DNA of 64,000 bases. It comes from Coffea arabica. Its lineage: Eukaryota > Streptophyta > Magnoliopsida > Gentianales > Rubiaceae. The notes beneath the pieces are model-generated. The model had not been told where the DNA came from. It saw only the letters and a list, made by a program, of their open reading frames with translations, and did not search any database. The translations under genes and the position numbers were made by a program. Of this stretch, positions 8,581 through 21,510 are shown in pieces (position 1 is the stretch's first letter; the number at the start of each line of letters is the position of its first letter). The stretch spans positions 11,302,001-11,366,000 of the forward strand of contig NC_092312.1 of NCBI RefSeq assembly GCF_036785885.1. The letters run 5' to 3'.

Positions 8581-11500
8581 ATGTTGATGGCAGACGACAG
8601 ATCGAACCTTTGGTCCTCAGAGGATTATTCGCTGGAAGCTGATGATCTTCGAGACGATCTTACAATTGATATTGGGACGATCTTGGATATATTGAATGAG
8701 AATCCCGATTCTTCTGAGGTGAATTTTGATCAACTCTATTGCTTCTTGTTTATTCAGTTGTATAAACACGTCAAGTTTATGTTGGAGCGGAGTTTTTCTG
8801 TGCCGAATTTGTACATTGTGGTAAAGTTTTAGAATCAGGAGATGGTTTCACCATTTTTTTGATGTGGAGTTAGTTTAAATTTTGCTAGAACGGTGCTAGC
8901 TACTAGTAGATTTTTAGGAACTTACTGGCCCGTAGAAGTTGAAAATCTTTTTGGGCCTTTATTTTGGGGAAGTTTTTGTTTTGATTATGTTTACTTCAAT
9001 CTGAACGAGCTTAGTTTGGCGAATCCACTGTAAAGGGTTTTTATAATTTAGTGAATTGTTGTAAATGGTGGTATAATGTGCATTATGTGCTTCAATGAGT
9101 ATTTTCTTTGGTAAAGCATGCATGTACATTGTGATCTGTGAACAGACTTGTCTGATATTTTTTATGGAAAATTAATAACAGCTATTGTTCTTTATGAGTC
9201 TGATGGTTGCACTCGTCATTATACCGATATGGGTCGTGGCTTTTATTGGATTGTGGCACCATGTCTAGTGAAAGGAGATTGATTGGGCAGGAAGTATAGG
9301 AAGATTTACCTGGAAAGGTGGGCAATAGCTGGCCAATTCTTTTTCTTTTTGAATACTTCCTTCATCAGTAGTACCCCACTTTTTTCTTTGGAAGGAGTGG
9401 AGGGAGGATTAGAGTGGAGAGATGGTAGCTTATATTTGGGTTGTGGAGGAAGTCACAATAGTGGGAGGAAGTGGCAACTATGGAAACTAATAACAATCAG
9501 GGGAAAAAGACCATCTTAGAAAGGGAATAGATGCTGCGGACATGATGAGTGTTCTGGACCAACAATGTTATATCTTGCTCCCTGACCTGTTGCTTTCTCT
9601 CTCTCTTGCAATTTAAAATTTGAAAGGCAGGCTATATTCATTAGTTATCTGCTTTTGATTCATCACAGGCATATTTGGTTTTAAAACATCTACTGTAATT
9701 TTCAGGGAAAGATAGAAGACTTGTCATTCAATGATGCGTCAGAAGGTTAGTCACCTTGATTTCGAATTGGGAACGTCGATTATGGTGGCAGTTCTGCTTC
9801 TTCATTTTTTCAATTTTCTAGTTATCAATTCTGCTCTCAGGATTCAATTGCTGCATGTGATAGCCCACTTATTATAATATTTGATGCGCCTAGTTTATTT
9901 GTCTCTTAAATGAAATTCTCAATTAGGGTTGTTTCTGAATCCATTAGGGTTACCAAATAATGAAGGAGCCCTCTTACCTAGGGATCACTTATCAGGTCCT
10001 ACATCTTTCTCCCCTTCATCTGATATACGGAATGGGATTTCGGATGCCTCCTCTGATTATACTGAGAAATCAGGTGTTTCTGATGGTTCAAAGCGTGAGT
10101 CGAGATTGCAGCTTGGCTCTCCAGTACATAGTTCCTCTGGGAGTTTGACTGATTGGATACCATTTCAGGGCCATGGCCACGGCAATTTCTGCCTGGATAA
10201 GGATATTGTTTCACGTAATGCTTCGTCAAATAGTCTTCAAGATTGTAGAGAAACACATCAGGAGTTACGCAATTGTAGTGAGACATTCAGTTTTCCTGCT
10301 GGGTACTTCAGTAATCATGTTGCTGATAATAGAGAGGTTTCTAATGTTGATCAGCGGAATCATGAGCTTGAATTACAGCTTGCATGTTCGGAAGGAGTTG
10401 ACTGTGATGATGGTATGTGACCTATCTGCTAATGGAATGGAATAGTATCCATAGCTCTATTTGCTTTGCTTAGTTTGTCATCTATCATCTGCTTCTGTTG
10501 ATGACTAGGATGCATTACTTCCTTTTTGAATTTGATCATGATTAACTTAGTTTTTGTAATTCTTTCAGATTCTTATGAAACCCCATCAAACAAAAAGAAT
10601 ATGTTGGAGGTATCAGTGGCATCCAGTATGGATGAATTTTCTGGGAGCAGTATGTATAATGGTAGATTGGCAGGATATGGTGACCAATATTCAAACGCTC
10701 CGGTTTTTGTCAATCTGGTTGATCCGTCATTTTCTGCCTTTTCAAATGAGTTTAGTCCATGTGATTTTGGTTTCAATTTGTTACCGAACAATGATAATAA
10801 GATGATTGGCATGATGAAGGAAAAAGTTGAGCATTTGACTCAGGACACAAGCTCAAATTGTGTGATGTCCAATCAAGTGCAGAAGTTGGATGATGCAGAC
10901 TGGGAGGTTCTTGCACCTGGGGATCTGGCTGGCAAGGGACTTAGTGCTGCAAGTGTGGGTGTAAACTATGCTTCTTTAGGCGATGGGGGTTCATTTTCTA
11001 GATTGAGTAATGAGTTCTTCATGAAGCAAGAGAATGATGCAAAACTGAACCGGCTAATTGCTTCTGAGGTCATTGCATTCCAGCATGGCATTGATATAAC
11101 CAGTATGAAGTCTCCTGCTGACACTTTTGGGGTGTCTTTTGGTCAAGGGCGAAAGCCATCTGAGTCAGGTTATTGGATGTCTAACTCAAGTGAGAACCAT
11201 GAATTTTCCGTAGAAGATGAAAGAAATTTAATCCATGAATCTAAAAGGCCCAGGCTGGGTCTTGATGAGTATGATGGGACTGCATCTGGAAATCCCAGTT
11301 CAGTTTTTCATGATCAATATCTGGATCTACTGAACTCAGAGCCATCAGGTGTGCCAGTATCCAGTACAATTAAGCATCAATTTCTTCATGCAAATGTAAC
11401 GAAAGAGAGTTGGCCCAGTTTAAGTGGCCAAGAGGTTCGCAGTGATTCTTCGGTTCAAACATGCAGCACTGATGATGATGAAGATGTATGTATTTTGGAG

Positions 11501-14500
11501 GATATTAGTGGACCGGCACGGCCATATTTCTCTGCTTTTAATGGGAAGTCATTTTTTGTTCCAAAGAGTACTGTGATTTGTAATTCCTTTAATTCTGTTG
11601 GACTGGGACACAAGAAGGCAAATGGTGAGCGCTTTGTATTTCGAGCTGCGTTGGAGGTGAGTCCTGGTAGCATGAGCAGTTTCTTGGATTTGGTTGAACT
11701 TATTGATCTATTGGAAGTAAACTGATTCCTTTCTGACAAGAAAGCGGTGGTAAAATGTGGTTATTCTTGACATGTCCCCTTTCCTAGGATTTTAGCCACA
11801 AACGAAAGCACAAAAAACACGAGATAATTAGTCCCTCTTCAACTTTCGTTTTGATGCCTCTTCTTTCAACTTTCTTCTTCATTTGGTCTCTCTAGATCCA
11901 TCATTTGGGTTTCCTTAACTGCAGTGTCTCTTTGCAATCGTGACAAGGTTTTGTTTCTAGAAATTTCCTTATGTTATAAATTTCTATCACAACAGAAACA
12001 ACGTACTGCTTCCATGCGAATGTGGCTACCAGCATGGTCACAGAACTTACTCTGTAATTTGTCCTTGTATTCATCAGTTCAGCTTTAACAATTTTATCAG
12101 AAGTATTACAAGTTCGTATTAGATTAACCTTATGGAAACTTGAAAATTTGAAGTAAACACTACAAGTATTTTCAACACTCACTAATTTTATGGGACAAAA
12201 AGGGAGTAGAGGTATTCTTTAATTTAGGAGCTCTTAGTTCCTGGCTACTGTTAATATTAGAAGACGCTGTCAATTTTTGGCTTTTTACATCAATTTGAAC
12301 TCAATTCTTCACCATTGTTATGTTGAACCAAACACGGACATGGTTAGGTTCAATCTTAGTCTGGTCCCAACAGAATCATTCAAGGATTCTGTAGGATTAA
12401 ATTCATATAATTACAAAATTATGCCCAGTGTATTACTTTACTTTTGGGCCCAACAAATGAGGCCTTAGGATTTGGGCATGTTGTCCTAGCTCACATACAT
12501 GTTGACTAGGATGTTAGAATGAGTTATCTGAATCATTAAGAAGCATTAGCATTAGTAGTTTTGTTTAATTTTAGCTAATTAGTTGGTAGATTAATCAATT
12601 GGCATTCACATACTGGAAGGACTGTTGGAGTTGGAAACTATACATGGAGCATGTGGAGCTAGGCATTTTCTCAAATTTGTTCCTTTACTTGTGAACATAG
12701 GCATTAAAGAAATGCAAGTGCACTTGTTTCCTGCTATCCATATTACTATCTTCATATGCTGCTGATAATTGTACATAGGGATCTTCCTGGACTGCTTTCA
12801 ATATTGTGGAATAGTATCATGACTTTGTGGCTTTTATTGTAGGATCTTTGTCAGCCGAAATCAGAAGATGCTCCACCTGAGGGCCTTTTGGCAGTTCCCC
12901 TTTTAAAACATCAGGTTGGATGCTTCTTTCTTTTCATCTGTATGGGATTTTTTCCTTTAAAGATGCATGGACTAAGAGACCTTCTGATGTGGACTAGATA
13001 GGCCTCATGAACCAAATATCTTATTTTTTCCCCCTGCTTGTCAATTTCTTTTTGTTCCTAAAATCTGATTAGTGTTCAAACTCTGCTTTGGTGTGTCACT
13101 TAACAAGTGGCTTTTGTTGACTTTTGGTCAGTGTATTGCTTTTTTGGGATGGTTAAGAAGGAGAATGGTGATTTATGCTGTATCAATTTCTATTTTGTTG
13201 TTCGAAAAATTTAGCAGTTTAATACTCTTATGAGTTGAAGAAATGTCTGCCCAGACATAGTTGATTTCTTTTTCCTGCTTGTCAAATATCCACACGTTTT
13301 TCTGCCTAAAATCCGATTAGTTCTCTGTTCAAACTCTGGTTTGGCGTATAACATAACAAGTGGCTTTTGTTGATTTCTGTTCAGCGTATTGCTTTATCGT
13401 GGATGGTTAAGAAGGAGAATGATGCTGTACGCTGTTCTGGTGGTTTTCTTGCTGATGATCAGGTTGCCTTTTGGGGTTCAATATCTGGTTTCTGTTATTT
13501 TTCGCCCTTCTGCCTTCGGTGCTTGGGGTGATGTTGCCATGAGGCTGTTCCTCATTTTGACTTTGGCTGGATGAAAATTTTTGCAGGGACTTGGGAAAAC
13601 AGTTTCAACAATTGCACTTATACTAAAAGAGAGGTCTCCATCTTCTACAAAATCTAATGGGAAAGAAAGTGAGGCAGAGACATTAAATTTGGATGATGAT
13701 GATGATGATGATGATGATCCTGGGTCTGATGGTGGGAAACCAAACGAAGGTGTTGAGTCTTGTCAAGTGAGTGGAAGTTTTTGTGGGCAAAAGATGGCTG
13801 CTGTTCATGCAAAACGTAGACCAGCTGCTGGAACCCTCATAGTATGTCCAACAAGTGTCCTTCGTCAGTGGTCCGAGGAACTCCAAAACAAGGTCAGCAG
13901 TAAAGCTAACGTATCTGTTCTGGTCTATCATGGAAGTAATCGAACAAGAGATCCTTATGAACTGGCCAACTATGATGTTGTGCTAACAACCTATTCAATA
14001 GTAAGCATGGAGGTGCCAAAACAACCCCTGGTGGATGAAGAAGAGGATGAGACAAAGTCACTGACAGAGCTGTCATCTAGTAAAAAAAGGAAGTATCCTC
14101 CAAGTGCTAGTAAAAAATCATCTAAATCCAAGGACAATTTGAATGGTGAATCGCTGTGTAATCGTCCGCTTGCTGCTGTGGGCTGGTTTAGAGTTGTATT
14201 AGATGAGGCTCAGTGCATTAAGAATCATAGGACTCAAGTTGCTAGGGCTTGTTGGGGTCTGCGTGCTAAGCGTAGGTGGTGCTTGTCAGGAACACCTATG
14301 CAGAATGCAATTGATGATCTTTATAGTTACTTCAGATTTCTGAAGTATGACCCATATTGGATTTACAAAGAATTTTGCTCTGGAATAAAGGCCCCGATTA
14401 ATGACAATCCATCAAATGGGTACAAAAAGTTGCAGGCTGTGCTCAGGACCATCATGCTACGTCGCACCAAAGGTTAGAATAAGCTTCTCTAAATGCTTAA

Positions 14501-17500
14501 TATGACCTTATCCTTTTTGGATTCTGAATTATTAATACTGTTCGTTTTTCATCATTTCTTATGACCTTTACCTTTTCTAGTGGTTAGCGTTAGCAAATAT
14601 ATGACTGATGGAACAAGTTATGCACTATATGTATCCTCATGGCTCATGGAACTTTTTAGCTGTCGATTTACTACTGTGAGCTTTATTCATGTTTTCTTGC
14701 ACCGACAAATTTCCTTAGAGCTTGGTATCAATCTTCTACATGATTGCATACAAAATGAAATAGTTTGAAATTGTGAAGGAACTTACATGGTAAGCAGTAT
14801 TCCTCTTGTTATCTTTCTGTTACTGAGATATCTTGTAGGACAGAACATATGTGGGTAGAAATGACCTATGATTGCCTCGTCTAGGGCAACATGTATCAAG
14901 CATTAACTAGGATAAACAAATTATCGAAATCATTCAGTTTCCCTTTCTGGTAGGCACCCCTGTCCTTTTCAGTTCAAATGGCATACATTCTTTGATTGAC
15001 ACATGTTCTACATTTGTTTAGTTGAATAAATGGCCTTGATAGTTTCTGAGAAAATTTCAACCGTTATAATTCTACTTCAGCAATGTTTAGATATCTGGAT
15101 CTGGGTGCATACATTGCTGTATCTTTTCTTGGTTTGTCCATCAACTAACTGAGCTCAAGTCATTGTCTTAAAGGACCTTGGGAAAGAAAAGATGGTTGCA
15201 GGTTGGGATGGGGGAACTCAAGATACATCCTACTATAATTTTAGTCATTTTTGTATTTTGTACCCATTTGTTCTGAAGCGGGAGGATAATGGGTTGCTGT
15301 TAATTAGATATGAGAGTCCGACTCGGGCTTCTTTGTTTGTGGAAACCTTTTTGCCTACCAGTTGTTGGTAACTTGTTTTAGTTCTTTTGTTCACTCTGGT
15401 GAGAAAGAAACTACAGGATTTTCAATGGGGCTCGTATTAACATAGAACAAGTCAATGGTGGTCTGGAAGACTCTCTAATTTTGGATTCAGGATATGTTCT
15501 AAGAGATTGCTTATTATTTGCTGATTTTTGTGGCCAAGCACTTAGAGATGTCATAGATAGGTTTTCTTTTGTAGTGGGCTTCCCCTGGTCCTCCGAACCC
15601 CCAGCCCCGGGTGCTTTTACTAATAAATTAACTCTCTTAAAAAAATTGTTGTAGTTCTATGTGTAGCTACTACACTCTGTTGTGTAGTTCTAATAAATTA
15701 ACTCTCTTAAAAATTGTTATGGTTCTATGTGTAGCTACTACACTCTGTTGTGTAAATATCTAGAGTATCATTGCTATCAGTTTGTAGTTCTATATGACTC
15801 GTCTCATTTTTGCTGATGATGTTTGTCAAGGTACTATTCTTGATGGAGAACCAATCATCAACCTTCCACCCAAAACAATTAAACTGTGTAAAGTGGATTT
15901 CACGCAGCAGGAGCGAGATTTTTACTGCAGACTTGAGGCTGATTCACGTGCTCAGTTCGCAGTATGTGTCCATTTAATTTTGCAGTTGTGTGGATTGGTG
16001 GTTCTGCAATTCTTGAGTTTTAATTTTCAGATTTCTATTATACCAGGAGTATGCAGCTGCTGGGACTGTAAAGCAGAATTATGTTAACATATTGTTGATG
16101 CTTTTGCGACTTCGACAAGCCTGTGACCATCCTCTTCTTGTTAAGGGATTCGCTTCTGGTTCAAACTCAATATCCTCTCTTGATATGGCCAAGAAATTAC
16201 CACATGAGAAGCAAATTCATCTTCTGAATTGTTTTGAAACTTCCTTAGCAATTTGTGGTCTATGCAGCGTATGTTGTTAATCCGTGATCCTTCTTTATGG
16301 TTTACATATATAATGCTCTTTCACCCTTTTTTTGGATTGGTAAATTTGGGTTTACTGATATTCCTTTTGGCACTTGTCTTTTTTTGTACTTATGTATATC
16401 CTATTTTACGTGGCCCATTCCTCACCATCTTCCATTGTCAAGAGAAAAGCAGCATTAGTATTGGCATTTCTACAGTGATTTTTTTTTGGTGTCTAACACA
16501 GATTTTGCTTAAATAAATATTTGAAACTGAAAACATTTTTGGCAATTGAGTTTGGAAATCATGAATCTTAGTGTGGGTCCATTCCAGCTCTTTGCTCTGA
16601 GCATGATGAAGCTTTTTGGCTAGCTCTTTTGAGATGTTTCATAATCTGTTTATGTCATATCAGCTGTGGCATATTGTTGATGGTCATGCATAGCAATTAC
16701 ATTTGGGGAGCATTTAGGTTCATCCATTTGAAAAACAAAGACCACGTGCACGAACTTTTATCAAACCTTCGGATCTTCTGCATCTACTTTTGGTTAAGAA
16801 TTGTTTCTGTCTTCTTTGTTTTTTGTTTTTGTGTTTTTTCTTTCATATATTTTATTGCTATTATTATTTTATAGTTCTTCGAATTGGTTGTTGTACCCTA
16901 TAGTTTTAAATGATGTCTCAAGCAGCAAATGAAGAGCGCATTATGGATTTTAAGAATCTGTATGTAAAATATGGTATGTATTAGTGGTTAAGTAAACATT
17001 ATTGTACAGTCTCCAGTGAGGTTCTTAAATCTAGTTTTTCTATTTTTATTAAATTCTGCCTATTGAGATGCTTTTTAATTTTATCTTTATTCTGATCAAA
17101 GCAAAGGATTTAGTAGTCAATTGTTTGGATTAGTGTCTTGTATGAGTTGCTTACATTATTTTCTTCTAAATTGTAATCCATTATTATATGTTGTTCTTTT
17201 TCCCTCTCTGGTTGATTGATATGTTTCTGTTTGCTTGCAATCCCTGCTATGGAAATTGCTTCAATTTTTTCTTAGCATTACACAATATAGAAATCATTTT
17301 TCAGTAGTGCATAAAGTTTAAGTTTTTCTTTTTCTTTTCTTTTAAACAGTTAACGTTTTTAGTATGATAGTTGCTCTTTCCAAGATGGAGAACGTTTCCT
17401 ATTAAAATGTTTAGGAACTTGATGTCCTAATTAAAACATTTTATAAGTTTCTATGATGCTGAGAATTAGGCTGAGGAAGACATGATATGGAGAAATCATT

Positions 17501-19644
17501 TGCTTCTTCCCAGAGAAAGAAAAGAAGACAAGTTACATTTTTTTTAAATCTTTGTTTATTTGTTGGTGACAGTTCTTGGAATTCTGTATAGTTAATGCTT
17601 TTTCTTTTAGTTTAAAATTTTTGCCTAAGCATTTAGGCTAGATAATTCTATACTCTCCTCTATAGTGTTTCAGTAATTTTTCTTGAAGTGTAATTATACA
17701 TCTGCTGTTGATACTCAAGTTAATTATTTTTTCATAGTTTCTTGCTGTTTCAGATTTGTTATTTATCATAGTTCATTATCATGTAGGATCCCCCTGAAGA
17801 TGCTGTTATAACTAGCTGTGGACACGTTTTCTGCAATCAGTGCATATGTGAGCATCTAAGTGGTGATGACACCCTTTGCCCAACTGCAAAGTGCAAAGCT
17901 CATCTTAACAGATCTTCTGTATTTTCTGTAGCAACACTAAGATGTTCTCTATCTGATCGGACTACTTTGGAAAGCAATTCTAATTGCTCTTTTGATTGCG
18001 CGTATGATTCTTCAAAAATTAAGGCTGCTATTGAGGTCCTGCAGTCAGTGACTAAAAGACAGAATTTTTCACAAGTTAGTTCCTCAAGTTCTGTTGAGGA
18101 AGGAATTTCTAGTGTAGAGAATACGTCAAGTGTTCATTCAGGAGGATTGCATGGGAAAACATGTAGTAAAGAAGAAATAAAGGGCATGGCTGAATCTTCT
18201 TGTGGTTCAGTTACAGTAGTGGGGGAAAAAGCAATTGTGTTCTCCCAGTGGACGAGAATGCTTGATTTACTTGAAGGTTGTCTGAAGGATTGTTCCATTC
18301 AGTATAGGAGACTTGATGGAACAATGTCCGTTGTTGCCAGAGATAAAGCTGTGAAAGATTTTAATACTCTTCCTGAGGTTTGTTGAAATGTTGGCATATT
18401 TCTGAACTGTGGTTTCATATTTTGATTATTCCTAGCTTTAAAACTCAAACTTCTGTAGGTCTCTGTAATGATTATGTCTTTGAAAGCTGCAAGTCTTGGA
18501 CTGAACATGGTAGCAGCATGCCATGTTCTTCTTCTGGACCTTTGGTGGAATCCAACAACTGAGGATCAAGCGATTGACCGTGCTCATAGAATTGGGCAGA
18601 CCCGTCCTGTTACAGTTTTCCGTTTGACTGTGAAAGATACAGTTGAAGACCGCATTTTGGCCCTTCAGGTATTGACTTATTTTTAAGTTGTAGGTGTTTC
18701 TTAGATTTCATCCCATATGTTAATCTTCAACATACAAGATAGTCATAATTGCTGGATTGAAACTTACTTGAGCGGTTAATTTTCTGTGAACCATTTCTCT
18801 TGTGTTGAACAGGATTTTCTTTTTTCTGGTTGGTTGCAAAATTTTTGTTAAGTCTGTACAAAATCAAACCTTTGCCCAGTGTTTTTGTCCATCATAAATA
18901 CCATTTTGTATCTATTCTATGGGGTGAATTATAGTAACCTTCTCTGGCGTTTGTGATCATTACATGCAGCTCCTATGAGGTTCCTTCAGTACACTTTGAA
19001 TTGCTTTAAGTTCCAAGTCATGTTGCATAAATCTCATATATACATTGATATCCACAAATTAAGTCCTAAAAATACTAGCATTAAATGTGACATTCTATGC
19101 TGGTGATCAAATTTAAGTGTCGGATTAGGAGATAGAACAATAATTTGAAGAAGTTGATGTGGGAGGGATTCAAAAAATCTTTGCAAAGGTGAGTTCGACT
19201 TGCTGTCTTTTTTTTTTTAATCATCTAGAAAAAGAAATATGAGACTGGTACTTCATGCTATAATATAATGATGGATCTGTGAATCTCTCGCTTGGTATGA
19301 ACTAAAACGCCAGGTTTATGTTTGGGATATGCTCTGAAACTCTTTAACCTTCTAGTGTTGTTTCACGCCCTTGGAGCTTTATTAACAATGCTGCCTATTT
19401 TTTGTTGTGTTGGGGCACTTGTAAAGCCTTGCTGGATAAATCTCAAATGTCTAGTTGTCCAATAATTGATCTATATTTTTATTGGTATGACTTTTGGTAT
19501 TCCTAATGAGTGGAGACCACCTGTATTTTCCAGCAAAAAAAGAGAGAGATGGTTGCCAATGCATTTGGAGAGGATGAGACTGGTGGCCAAGCGACTCGAC
19601 TTACTCTGCAGGACTTGGAATACCTGTTTAGAGCGAAAGGCTGA
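8581..19644 (+). CDS. CHR28: SNF2/RAD5-type helicase with RING finger (CHR28-like)
   Basis: Twelve exons: 8581-8718, 9706-9745, 9927-10412, 10569-11656, 12843-12914, 13385-13462, 13587-14472, 15831-15961, 16047-16268, 17787-18377, 18459-18668, 19534-19644. Phases agree throughout, giving 1350 residues. A long low-similarity N-terminus (about residues 1-580) precedes the split SNF2 ATPase. Motif I is GLGKT (about 635) after LADDQ, motif II is DEAQ (about 840) and motif III is [10 protein letters not shown]3HC4 RING (CGLCSDPPEDAV and [10 protein letters not shown], about 1043-1070) sits between the lobes, followed by the C-lobe with FSQW and [12 protein letters not shown] (about 1281). This order defines the RAD5/HLTF group; the nearest plant relatives by wording are CHR27/CHR28 (FRG), linked to DNA methylation and silencing. 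A nuclear ATP-dependent DNA translocase with possible E3 activity is inferred. The ATG at 8587 is an alternative start. Confidence 0.93.
13132..13181 (+). pseudogene. Decayed duplicate of helicase exon 6 within intron 5
   Basis: This segment resembles exon 6 (13385-13462) starting at its first base: TGTATTGCTTT here against CGTATTGCTTT, then GGATGGTTAAGAAGGAGAAT in both. It also has a preceding TTTTGGTCAG acceptor. The upstream intron sequence is duplicated too (about 13037-13131 resembles 13277-13384, including AACAAGTGGCTTTTGTTGA). One base is missing before GGATGG, shifting the frame, and similarity then fades. It looks like a tandem exon duplication, about 253 bp apart, that has died. Confidence 0.8.
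13692..13718 (+). repeat. (GAT)9 coding microsatellite
   Basis: Nine GAT triplets inside helicase exon 7 encode nine aspartates in an acidic, poorly conserved linker after motif I. As a trinucleotide repeat it can change length without breaking the frame. Confidence 0.9.
15560..15760 (+). repeat. LINE-tail-like fragment with 70-bp tandem duplication in helicase intron 7
   Basis: The sequence CCCCGGGTGCTTTTACTAATAAATTAACT recalls the 3' end of plant LINEs. It is followed by two copies of a 70-bp unit (15621-15690 and 15691-15758) sharing TAATAAATTAACTCTCTTAA and GTAGCTACTACACTCTGTTG. The LINE assignment is tentative; the tandem repeat is plain. Confidence 0.6.
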
Positions 19645-20798
19645 GAAGGTAACTTTTAGAAGTGTGTGGCTTTGTATGCTCATTATTAGCAAAGTGCAAA
19701 TGATGGGAGCTGTTGAAATAGATCTTAGGACTAACTGGAACAGGTGACCACATTTTATATGATGATGATGATTGATCATGTGGACCGTCATTGAAGGCTT
19801 GCGTGATCGAATTTTTGAACCATTGGTTTCTTATAGCTTTACCGTGTATAGGAGGAGTTGGGACACTGCATATTTCATCCGATGAGGATAGATCCCTGCT
19901 GGGTATCGATGATTCTTTCAAGTTGCATTGTAAATGATAGGTTCCTTTTTGCCCTTTTTGGCTGGATATAACCACAAATTGACGGTGTTATTTTGATTGG
20001 TTAATATAGTGAGCATCTTTTTGGTGAACTTTCCGTCTTGTCTCTCGCTTATTTTTTTTTAAAATTTATTATTTATAATTTATCAATGTTGCTGTGGTTC
20101 ATTTTTAATTTTTAGTTTTCTTGGAAGTGAGTATAGTCGATACGTTGATCTTGACAACCAGACGGTTATTTTGGCTTTCTAAACTTTTTTGTTTTTTGCT
20201 TGGTGCTGTGGGAGTTAAAACCTGGCACTTAGTGTTCGTGTCAATTTGATTTCTGACTCTATCCAACTGAAATGGCTGACCTATATATTATACGGATCAT
20301 TGAAATTTCTTTCTTTGTTTGGTGTCTTGACTGCAATCACAACTTGCAACAGGGTTCTCTAGGCTGGCTTCCTTTGAGACGGAATTGTAACTTTATATCC
20401 AACCATTGGTTGGTTGGTTGGTTGGTTGGTTCTAGGCTTTTTAGCTTCAAGATGCCCCTTTTTTTTGGGGTAACCGGTAGTTTTTGAAACCAAGACATCC
20501 TACTTTATTATGATAATTCAAATTCATTGTATCATATATATTAATTTAGAAGAAAATAATAATTGATGACAAGATAAAATGTTAAGCGTTAGATTAGACT
20601 GTAAGTTCCTAATGATTAGATTAATTACATTCTGATAATAGCAATGGTGGTAGTAGTTATGAAAAAAAAAAACTCTTAAACTTAATTAAATTCGGAGTAT
20701 GAACTGAAGCAAAATATAATACTCCATGCGTTCCGTCTTCAAATTTTATTTCAATTTAAAATTCTTGATTAGTCACAATCTAATTCAATTTCCATGTT
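19645..20798. other. Helicase 3' flank and intergenic DNA
   Basis: The first 350 bases probably include the helicase 3' UTR, but no unambiguous poly(A) signal was chosen. A (GGTT)n run lies at 20406-20431. No further coding sequence was recognised. Confidence 0.5.
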
Positions 20799-21034
20799 GT
20801 TCAAAATATAGCCAAAGAGATGTTAGTATTTATCCAACGTATGGGATGAAAAAAACCTTTAAACTAATCGTGCATGGCGTCAACATAAGTTGGTTTAATT
20901 GATCAATTTCTAAATCGTTCAAAATATTGCCAAAGAGATGTTAGTATTTATCGAACGTATGAGATGAGAAAAGCCTTTGAACAAATTGTGCTTGGCACCA
21001 ACACAAGTTGGTTCAATTGATAAGGACGGGATAA
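20799..21034. repeat. 118-bp direct tandem repeat
   Basis: Two copies (20799-20916 and 20917-21034) share GTTCAAAATAT, GCCAAAGAGATGTTAGTATT, AGTTGGTT and AATTGAT at a constant 118-bp spacing, with about 15 percent divergence by eye. The second copy runs into the tRNA-like segment that follows. Confidence 0.8.
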
Positions 21035-21330
21035 TTTTTTCATAAAAGATTGTGCGTTCGAAGCCTCCTATCGATGTAAAGGCTGTTCGAAGCCTCCTAT
21101 CGATGTAAAGGCTGTATTGGTGGGTGATTTGTAATAACTCCAATAAGCGATCTATCATTTCGGGGGTACACGTTGACCTCCGATGGTAATTAGAGACGAA
21201 TTCATTCAAACTTAAAAAAAAAAAAAAAAACTTGAACCTCGGTAAGTGACTTATGGTTTCGAGAGTACGCCTTGATTCGTGGTGGTAACCAGAGCCGAAT
21301 CCATCCAAATTTTAAAAAACAAAAAAAAAA
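20990..21330 (+). mobile_element. Probable SINE relic with duplicated B box
   Basis: TTGGTTCAATTGATAAGG (about 21008) resembles a Pol III A box. GTTCGAAGCC at 21056-21065 fits the B-box consensus exactly. A 29-bp unit holding the B box is duplicated in tandem (21056-21084 and 21085-21113). Two A-rich tracts follow (about 21212 and 21318), each after related sequence ending in CGAATYCATYCAAA. Boundaries and target duplication are not clear. Confidence 0.5.
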
Positions 21331-21510
21331 GAAAAAAAAACCTTGGTTGGCCAATATTAGTATTCGTCCAACCTTGTTTTTTTTTGTTTTTTGGAGTATT
21401 CATCCAACCTTGCTTGGTTAGCTTGGTCAATGTACGCATTTAGGCAAGTCAATAGGTAGGGTCTAAATTGGATTCCTTTTATCCAGATCCAGACCCTTTT
21501 GGATTTGAAC

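Noticed and set aside
20406..20431. (GGTT)n considered as a telomere-like repeat
   Set aside because: It is a short tetranucleotide microsatellite; the plant telomere unit is TTTAGGG.
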